Positions 15,101 to 19,542 of a stretch of 19,542 bases of DNA are shown one piece after another. How positions within the stretch are numbered: the first letter of the stretch is position 1; each line of letters begins with the position of its first letter. Under the pieces are notes generated by a model, which was given only the letters and a program-made list of their open reading frames with translations, ran no database searches and had not been told where the DNA came from. Source of the stretch: Methanomassiliicoccus sp. UBA6 (lineage in GTDB: Archaea > Thermoplasmatota > Thermoplasmata > Methanomassiliicoccales > Methanomassiliicoccaceae); the NCBI GenBank assembly GCA_002508545.1, contig DAVH01000061.1:1-19542 (forward strand). The letters are read 5' to 3'. The position numbers were made by a program, and so were the translations under genes.

Positions 15101-15489
15101 TTGAGCGCCTTTATGGCGTTCAGGGTGTAGGTCTCGGCGAGAGTGTAGATGGATACGACCTCGACATTGCCGATCTCCTCGAATAGGGAAGCGTCGCTCA
15201 GCGCCCTCCTGATCTCCATGGCGACGCGCCTCATTTCGGCGTCCGTCACATCCGAAGAGGTCAGAACGATGATGGTCGTCGGCTGATCGGCCGTGCTGCC
15301 GAAGTTGCCGGAGATATAATCGTTGGCGATCGACGACGGGAGGGAGGCCGGGGCCATCTCCGTTTCCTCGTACTGGACCACGCCGCTCGCCATCGGGACC
15401 ATGGGGAGAGCCACCAGGAGCGCCGTGATCCACGCCAGGATCACGAGCTTGTACCGCCTGGTGATGAGATCTGCCAGTCCTGCGAACAT
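12178..15489 (-). CDS. MMPL/RND family transporter
   Basis: 1103 residues, a proton-driven RND-type exporter of the MMPL group in the cytoplasmic membrane; the substrate is probably a lipid or other hydrophobic compound (inference). TM1 is at about 14-35. A very large external domain follows (about 36-520), then five helices (about 522-680) containing GAGCDYCIFILSRYREE with D591-Y592. TM7 (709-729), a second external domain (about 731-898) and a last helix bundle (901-1057) containing GLGMDYDILLTTRVREE with D972-Y973 complete the fold. The two Asp-Tyr pairs are the expected proton relay. The internal two-fold repeat is clear, but the first loop is far larger than the second. ATG 15489 is the first in frame; GGAGG lies about 12 bases upstream. 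Confidence 0.93.
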   Translation of the reverse strand: MFAGLADLITRRYKLVILAWITALLVALPMVPMASGVVQYEETEMAPASLPSSIANDYISGNFGSTADQPTTIIVLTSSDVTDAEMRRVAMEIRRALSDASLFEEIGNVEVVSIYTLAETYTLNAIKALNIAYRSADLSAYLAFGIPQEYRLLWGQVNDSATALYGVSGGYARTWSAVAAEDPDLTVQQVDGATYQAFLVQIGEWSQDIGQEEQALLIAWYRAFTDAWNGTAGLGLDPEQRASAAHSAAFPSLLSEIDLAEEEKAFLAQVNSSFATMSVDFANVSALARQIIDRNIGEAIATASSGQASYGNVTSGQMGMVQEYMASVYEWWGSQGAEPSDEGFESGLLELSLEFGQSISDEATRQVFLGARSALGSLENYNDAAVRSSILTAFVTAMPAVVEQLAPEPWVVAMAGGMGPFDLAAAKAISHAIVSNSTIANFPLKMPGDVVAQLVSADNTTMLICLTYADVEGDLHPGRESVGAVRDIVAGVVAGSSVGYYVTGTDALNTDIEASTFEDLRIIEPITIVLVLVLIGLFFRSFVASSIPPLSVGVALGLSYAAVFIIGSYVLTVHYAVLTLLLTATMGAGCDYCIFILSRYREERRRGRSKEDSVRQAVIWAGESILTSGATVIIGFGVLAIGEFSLFKSLGVVLSLGITIALLVALTLLPSVLVLLGDRIFWPARMDRPTRTRTRPGYFTRSARFSIKHAKAVVVAAVLVSVPATCLALTVDTSYDYFGSMADTESKRGLSVIQDGFGGGKVTPTQVAVEMTSAVMVDGAYDIAMLSSIDELTGAIAAMDNVKQVTGPTRPFGVPVDYTNATLMDSYSGMVSRMISEDRRAVLLTVTFEAEPFDMRSMHTIQSLRDLAAERSAGSVAMMAVGGATASMYDISLMTQDDFAKMAVLAIVAIYIVLMLVMGSLISPLRSILTILLSISWTMAVALILFQDLLGQPILYMAPMILLLVCLGLGMDYDILLTTRVREEVTRGRSCNEAIVYAVEQTGGIITACGVIMAAAFGSMMLSSGFLLKEFGFVLMFAILLDATIVRIYLVPAVMSLLGRWNWWALGPLKRMNGERDAKRLAALEKAGAGLMDGRTADDPSSR

Positions 15490-15552
15490 CGCCCATCAGT
15501 CCTCCAGCGCCCCCGCCCGATCGTGCGGCGCTCCCCAGCTAGACCGGTTCGT

Positions 15553-15562
15553 CCCTATTAAA
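15553..15562 (-). promoter_or_regulatory. Candidate TATA box for the MMPL gene
   Basis: Minus strand CTTTAATAGG in the 159-base gap after leuS, about 65-75 bases before ATG 15489. It would make the MMPL gene transcribable apart from leuS. Confidence 0.35.
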
Positions 15563-15648
15563 GAACTGGCATCTGGATCGTATCGGCGGGAGCGAGCCGA
15601 CGCTCGCCCCATGCTCCGAGCGTGGCCGGAGGAGCGCGCGGAGCGGAC

Positions 15649-18528
15649 CTACTCGACGTATATGGCGGGCCGATGGGGCTGGGCCGCCCGGGCCTTCTTC
15701 TGGGGGTCCGGCGCCTGCGGGTCGTCCGCACGGTAGACCGCGACCTCGCACCCCAGCTCCTTCGCGAGGAACGGGGAGGCGTCGGTCAGGTAGGCGAGCT
15801 CGTCGATCTCCATCCCTAGCTGCCGCATCTCCGTCTCGGAACGCTTCATCAGGTCCTCGGCGGTCTTGCGGGCGAAGTCCGCGGACTCCTTGCCCCTGCG
15901 CTTCAGGTCGTCGCGGGCCATGACCGCCTTGGTGAGGGCGGGGATGGACAGCTGCTTCTCTCTCACCAGCTCCAGGCCGAGGGCGAGGACGTCCTGCTTC
16001 CATTGCGGGGTGGTGTAGATGAGGATCCGCTTGGGGGCGATGCCCGTGACCTTCAGGATCTCGTTGATGTCGGTCATCACCTCTCCCAGGTAGCTCTCGG
16101 CCGCCTCGGCCAGGGGATCGGAGGGGAGCTCCTCCGCTTCCGGGTACGGGGCGATGGAGACGAAGCCAGTCTCTCCCAGGCCGGCCCACATCTCCTCGGC
16201 GATGTGGGGAGTGATCGGCGACATCATGCGCACCCAGGCCCTGACCGCCTTGGCCACCGTTCCGGCGTTGTTGCCGCCACGCCGGAGGTACCACCGCATG
16301 TCCGCCAGGGTCTCGAAGTAGGCCTCATTGGCCATCCGGCGCAGGTCGAACTCCTCCATGGATGAGCGGATGACCTGGGCCCGGTTGGCGAGGCGGGACA
16401 GGAGCCAGCTGTCGACCTTCTGCACGTCGGAGCCGTTCAGGGCCTTCATCTCATCGAGGGTCCTCAGGACCCGCTCGATCCTTGAGGAGTAGTTGACGAT
16501 GGCGTCCTCGTCCCATGCCACGTCGGCGAAGGGCGCGGCGATGTGCGCGTAGTACAGGCGCATGGCGTCCACGCCGAAGCGCTCCGCGGCGTCGGGGATC
16601 GGTTCCGCCCCGCCCTTGGACTTGGAGATCTTCCCCAGCTTCCCGGTCACGTACCAGTTGACGAAGATGCCGCGGGGCCACAGCTCCTCGGGGAGCACCG
16701 CGACGTGGTTCATCAGGAACGCCGGGAAGTGCACGGTCATGTGCTCCTTGCCCCCGAGGTTGATGTCCAGGGGGTACCAGTAGAACACGTCCGCCCTGAT
16801 CTTGTCCAGCAGCTCCACGGACACCCCGGTGGAGGCGGAGACCTCGGCGGCGTCGCCCCTGCCCAGGAAGACGTAGTCGAAGAACGCCTCGTTCAGCGAG
16901 TCGATCTTCAGCTCCCCGGAGTTGAAGTAGGGAGCGACGATGTAGTAGATCGGATACAGGGTGGAATCGGAGATCGCCTCGATGATCCACTTGGGGTCGA
17001 ACGGGAACCGGGTACCCAGCCAGTTGCCCTGGCGCACGCAGGCCCGCTCGCGGAACCAGTCCAGGACGCCCTGGATGTTGACATAGTAATCCTGCGGAAG
17101 GATGTGCATGCTCTTGGCGTGGCGCTTGCTGCTGTCGGTGAGGGGGGCATTGGCATAGTCGATGAACCACTGGTCGTCGACCTTCTTGATGACCACCGGC
17201 CGGCCGCACCGGCATACCACTTCCTCGGACAGGTCGTAGAACAGCTCGGCCTCCCCGTTCTTGATCATCATCTGCTTGATGAGCTCCTTCGCTTCCTCCA
17301 CCTTCATCCCGGCGAACTCGCCGCAGGCGGCGTTCATACGTCCGGTGTGGAACCCGTCCTTGTAGATGGCCTTCTTCGCCTCGTCCAGGCGGGGATCGCC
17401 GGCCTTGGTGATGCCCAGCTTGTCGATCATCTCCACCGCCGGCAGGGGGCCGTAGCCCTTGGTCTCGATGATGGCGATGGGCTTGATCGCCCGCACCATC
17501 TCGGGGTCGAGGCCGTACCTTGCCATGGCCTCGCTGTCCTCCTGCAGCAGCTTGAGGGACATCCAGTCGTCCGGGGCGTCCGAAGGAACGCTCGTCACCA
17601 GGCCGGTCCCTACCTCGGGCTTGGCAAAGGTCGCCGGCAGCACCGGCACCTCACGGTGGATCACCGGCGCCACGGCCATCTTGCCGATCAGCTCCGCCCC
17701 GGGGATGGTGCCGACCAGCTCGATGTCGTCCTTCTGGTAGCGCATCTTGTCATACGATGGGCGGCTGATCACCCATATCTCGCCGTCCCTCCGTACCTTG
17801 ACGTACTCGACCTCCGGGTTGACCCAGAAGTTGGTCTGCCCGTAGACCGTCTCCGGCCTGAGGGTCGCCGCTACCAGGAACAGGTCCCCGCAGCGGAACT
17901 TCAGGAGGGTGTATTCGGTCGTCTCGGCGGTCCCGCCCTTGGACAGGTCGGTCTCCGACGCGTCCACGGCTACCGGCCCGCATTCCACGCAAGCGGGAGC
18001 GTAGTACGGTTTCTGGATGAGCAGCCCGGCGTCGTTAAGCTTGCGGAACTGCCACTGGATGAACTTGCCGTAGTCAGGGTTGGTCGTCGACGTGAAGCGG
18101 CGCCAATCGGCCAGGAAGCCGAAACGCTTCCAGTACTGGTTCACGTAGACCTGGTTGAAGAAGCTGACCACCTGCTGGGGCTCGACGAGTTCGGGCAGCA
18201 TATCTTCCGGGCAGCCGTTGGCCAGGAGGTACTCGATGGTCTTCTTGTCCTTCTCCCTGATCCTCTTGGCCAGCGAGATGGCCCCGTTGCCCGTGGCATG
18301 GGTGCCCACCGGGAACAGCACATTGAACCCTGTCATCCGCTTGTAGCGGGCGATCGCATCAACGTAGGTGTATCCGCGCATGTGGCCGACGTGGAGATAG
18401 CCAGTCAAACCGGGGTAAGCGAAGATTATCATGAACTTGGGCCTCGAGTCCCTGTTTGCCTCGAATAGCCTGGCATCTAACCAGCGCGCCTGCCATTTGG
18501 CTTCTATCTCCGCGGTCCAGCTTGACAT
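15649..18528 (-). CDS. leuS: Leucyl-tRNA synthetase, archaeal type
   Basis: 959 residues, class I synthetase charging tRNA-Leu in the cytoplasm. The HIGH motif appears as HVGH at 46-49 after FAYPGLTGYL, and KMSKS as KISKS at 633-637. The editing (CP1) domain lies between, including TLRPETVYGQTNFWVNP and a threonine-rich patch. A pair CRCGRP after VV and the earlier CVECGP suggest zinc-binding sites. The anticodon-binding helical domain and the archaeal C-terminal extension complete the normal length. The overall order matches archaeal/eukaryotic LeuRS, not the bacterial form. ATG at 18528 has AAAGGTG nine bases upstream. Confidence 0.96.
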   Translation of the reverse strand: MSSWTAEIEAKWQARWLDARLFEANRDSRPKFMIIFAYPGLTGYLHVGHMRGYTYVDAIARYKRMTGFNVLFPVGTHATGNGAISLAKRIREKDKKTIEYLLANGCPEDMLPELVEPQQVVSFFNQVYVNQYWKRFGFLADWRRFTSTTNPDYGKFIQWQFRKLNDAGLLIQKPYYAPACVECGPVAVDASETDLSKGGTAETTEYTLLKFRCGDLFLVAATLRPETVYGQTNFWVNPEVEYVKVRRDGEIWVISRPSYDKMRYQKDDIELVGTIPGAELIGKMAVAPVIHREVPVLPATFAKPEVGTGLVTSVPSDAPDDWMSLKLLQEDSEAMARYGLDPEMVRAIKPIAIIETKGYGPLPAVEMIDKLGITKAGDPRLDEAKKAIYKDGFHTGRMNAACGEFAGMKVEEAKELIKQMMIKNGEAELFYDLSEEVVCRCGRPVVIKKVDDQWFIDYANAPLTDSSKRHAKSMHILPQDYYVNIQGVLDWFRERACVRQGNWLGTRFPFDPKWIIEAISDSTLYPIYYIVAPYFNSGELKIDSLNEAFFDYVFLGRGDAAEVSASTGVSVELLDKIRADVFYWYPLDINLGGKEHMTVHFPAFLMNHVAVLPEELWPRGIFVNWYVTGKLGKISKSKGGAEPIPDAAERFGVDAMRLYYAHIAAPFADVAWDEDAIVNYSSRIERVLRTLDEMKALNGSDVQKVDSWLLSRLANRAQVIRSSMEEFDLRRMANEAYFETLADMRWYLRRGGNNAGTVAKAVRAWVRMMSPITPHIAEEMWAGLGETGFVSIAPYPEAEELPSDPLAEAAESYLGEVMTDINEILKVTGIAPKRILIYTTPQWKQDVLALGLELVREKQLSIPALTKAVMARDDLKRRGKESADFARKTAEDLMKRSETEMRQLGMEIDELAYLTDASPFLAKELGCEVAVYRADDPQAPDPQKKARAAQPHRPAIYVE

Positions 18529-18560
18529 CGCTACACCTTTGTGGCCAGGAATACTCTATT

Positions 18561-18570
18561 GTTATAAACA
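18561..18570 (-). promoter_or_regulatory. TATA box for leuS
   Basis: Minus strand TGTTTATAAC, about 33-42 bases before the leuS ATG, with a purine-rich GACAA just upstream. It predicts a leader of roughly a dozen bases that still includes the AAGGTG ribosome site. Confidence 0.5.
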
Positions 18571-18926
18571 TTGTCGCCTTCAAGCCTACCGTTTTAAAGG
18601 AGGGACGAACGTATGTCAGCCGTTCCTTCGCGCCATGACCTCGTACATGCCGCCGAGATGACCTCCCTCTCGGTTCACGCTCCTGACTGCGCTACCGCGT
18701 TACCTCGTAGACACCGCGCCTGCCCTGCCAGCTTGCCTATCGCCTGATTGTACAATATGCTTCCTTATCGTACTATGATAATCTAAGACAATGATTATGT
18801 CCTACTGGGTCATACCGGGGCGGTCCGATGGCTTTTAAGAAAAAATATTATAAAATAAAAAAACAATGACTGGATAGAGCGTCGTCTTGTTATCAAATCT
18901 GAGTATGACAATATATGACGACTGAC
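18571..18926. other. Divergent intergenic region with GC-rich island
   Basis: Gap between leuS and the RHH gene. Bases 18601-18735 are GC-rich; they hold a six-base stem CCGAGA/TCTCGG (18653-18658 with 18668-18673) and the octamer ACCTCGTA twice (18638-18645 and 18702-18709). A very AT-rich stretch (18838-18866, TATTATAAAATAAAA) follows. A possible 20-residue minus-strand peptide (start GTG near 18681, stop near 18622) has no support beyond being open. I cannot fold a proper tRNA from the island. It may hold an unannotated RNA or gene remnant. Confidence 0.35.
18904..18919 (+). promoter_or_regulatory. TATGAC direct repeats before the RHH gene
   Basis: TATGAC occurs at 18904-18909 and 18914-18919, ten bases apart (one helical turn), directly upstream of the TATA box. 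Ribbon-helix-helix proteins often bind short repeats at such spacing, so autoregulation is plausible. Confidence 0.3.
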
Positions 18927-18931
18927 ATATT

Positions 18932-18940
18932 TTTATATAC
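18932..18940 (+). promoter_or_regulatory. TATA box for the RHH gene
   Basis: TTTATATAC within a run of A/T, about 45-53 bases before the TTG start. It predicts transcription from about 18962, with GAAGGTGAG in the short leader. Confidence 0.5.
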
Positions 18941-18984
18941 TTAGTAGGACATTTCCCAATTGTCTCTAACGAAGGTGAGCTGAT

Positions 18985-19362
18985 TTGGACGGAGAAAGGA
19001 TCTCACTGCGGTTGGAACCCGAGGATCTCACGCTCCTTGATGCGTTCATCGAGAAGCACCCTGAGTACTCGAACCGTTCCAACTTCGCCAGGGTGGCCAT
19101 TCGTTCGTTCATCGAACAGTTCGAGGGGAGCAGGACGACCGGGATCGCGAGCAAGAAGAGCAATGTGATCACGATCGAGGTTCCCCGGTTCGCGCACGAG
19201 ACCATCATGACCTCGGTACGGGCAGGGATATACAATTCCCCCGAGGAAGCGGTGGTGGAGTGCATTAGGAAGAGATACATCAACACCGAAGAGGCCATTG
19301 AAGCGATAAAACGCGAAAGGATGGAAGCTCTCAAGGGCACGGTGCAGGTGTTATCTGACTAG
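18985..19362 (+). CDS. Tandem ribbon-helix-helix (CopG-like) transcription regulator, possibly CdrS/CdrL-like
   Basis: 125 residues from a TTG start with AAGGTGA upstream; no ATG is available. Residues 5-45 are a ribbon-helix-helix unit: strand RISLRLEP, helix LTLLDAFIEKHP, turn YSNRS, helix FARVAIRSFIEQ. Residues 60-99 look like a second unit: strand VITIEVPR, helix AHETIMTSVRAG, turn YNSPEE, helix AVVECIRKRYI. A charged C-terminal helix follows. One chain with two units could form a pseudo-dimer on DNA. The next gene downstream may be ftsZ; in haloarchaea the RHH protein CdrS is co-transcribed with ftsZ2 and controls cell-division genes, so a similar role is suggested but not shown. Confidence 0.85.
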   Translation: MDGERISLRLEPEDLTLLDAFIEKHPEYSNRSNFARVAIRSFIEQFEGSRTTGIASKKSNVITIEVPRFAHETIMTSVRAGIYNSPEEAVVECIRKRYINTEEAIEAIKRERMEALKGTVQVLSD

Positions 19363-19413
19363 GGCAAATCGACAGATCAGTAGGGATGTGGTCTGCAGAG
19401 GGATGGGATGCAC

Positions 19414-19435
19414 GGGGCCCTGGCAACAGGGCCCC
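19414..19435 (+). other. GC-rich hairpin with GNRA tetraloop
   Basis: GGGGCCCTG-GCAA-CAGGGCCCC: a perfect nine-base stem closed by the GNRA loop GCAA, between the RHH gene and the next start. No T-tract follows, so it is not a classic terminator. It may be an RNA structural element in the leader of the downstream gene. Confidence 0.6.
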
Positions 19436-19472
19436 TCAGTCCACCTTTGGTTAGGGCGGAGAGGGAGTGGGG

Positions 19473-19542
19473 ATGATGCACACCAAGAGCGAACAACTAG
19501 TGGCCACGCTGAGCAAGGGCCTCCTGGAACCGAGGATATCCA
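19473..19542 (+). CDS. Start of a gene, partial; possibly ftsZ
   Basis: ATG 19473 (or the adjacent ATG 19476) follows GGGAGTGGGG and the frame stays open to the right edge, giving 23 codons: MMHTKSEQLVATLSKGLLEP then RIS. A stop (TAG) at 19452-19454 limits upstream extension. A short variable N-tail ending in PRIS is how many archaeal FtsZ proteins enter the first strand before the GxGGAG loop, and the RHH neighbour supports this. The visible part is too short to prove it, so the product is tentative. Confidence 0.5.
   Translation, partial: MMHTKSEQLVATLSKGLLEPRIS

Noticed and set aside
16543..18468. Open frame of 641 codons on the plus strand opposite leuS
   Set aside because: Antisense shadow of a GC-rich gene; the leuS frame has both class I motifs and full-length homology.
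18630..18720. tRNA-like stretch on the minus strand (GCGGTAGCGCAGTC resembles a D-arm)
   Set aside because: No acceptable anticodon loop, T-arm or acceptor pairing could be drawn from it.
1..19542. CRISPR array, insertion sequence, integrase or phage genes
   Set aside because: No regularly spaced repeats, transposase motifs, terminal repeats or integrase-like frames were seen on either strand.

Overview
The window is archaeal chromosomal DNA of moderately high GC with very few gaps between genes. The eukaryote-type translation genes (S19e, PDCD5 homologue, L39e, L31e, aIF6), an archaeal-type LeuRS, MptE of tetrahydromethanopterin-type pterin synthesis, a DUF373 protein and TATA-box promoters all say Archaea. 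The combination, and the style of the membrane-anchored peptide-binding protein, suggest a euryarchaeal methanogen-like lineage such as Thermoplasmatota/Methanomassiliicoccales; that placement is an inference from memory, not from a search.

Layout. (1) 1-5070, minus strand: a dipeptide/oligopeptide ABC transporter operon in the order binding protein, permease B, permease C, ATPase D (the last runs off the left edge). (2) 5162-7060, minus: mptE and a six-TM DUF373 protein, co-transcribed. (3) 7360-8800, plus: a double zinc-ribbon membrane protein and an MBL-fold hydrolase, co-transcribed. (4) 8803-11430, minus: the S19e-PDCD5-L39e-L31e-aIF6 operon, ending in a cysteine hydrolase (isochorismatase-like). 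The 51-residue L39e gene is easy to overlook. (5) 11613-12173, plus: a UbiX-type flavin prenyltransferase, apparently leaderless. (6) 12178-18528, minus: an MMPL/RND transporter and leuS, each with its own promoter. (7) 18529-19542: a 456-base spacer, a tandem ribbon-helix-helix regulator, a strong GNRA-capped hairpin, and the first 23 codons of a gene whose start would fit ftsZ.

The most unusual item is the transporter's binding protein. Its polypeptide order is anchor, then the normal C-terminal segment of an SBP_bac_5 protein, then the normal N-terminal and middle parts: a natural circular permutation, with the old C- and N-termini joined by a short linker. The partner ATPase is also unusual, with a four-cysteine zinc ribbon and a charged helical insert placed between Walker A and the ABC signature. 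The promoters of the binding protein and of permease B share an identical 11-base element at almost the same distance from the TATA box, so the two transcripts are probably co-regulated.
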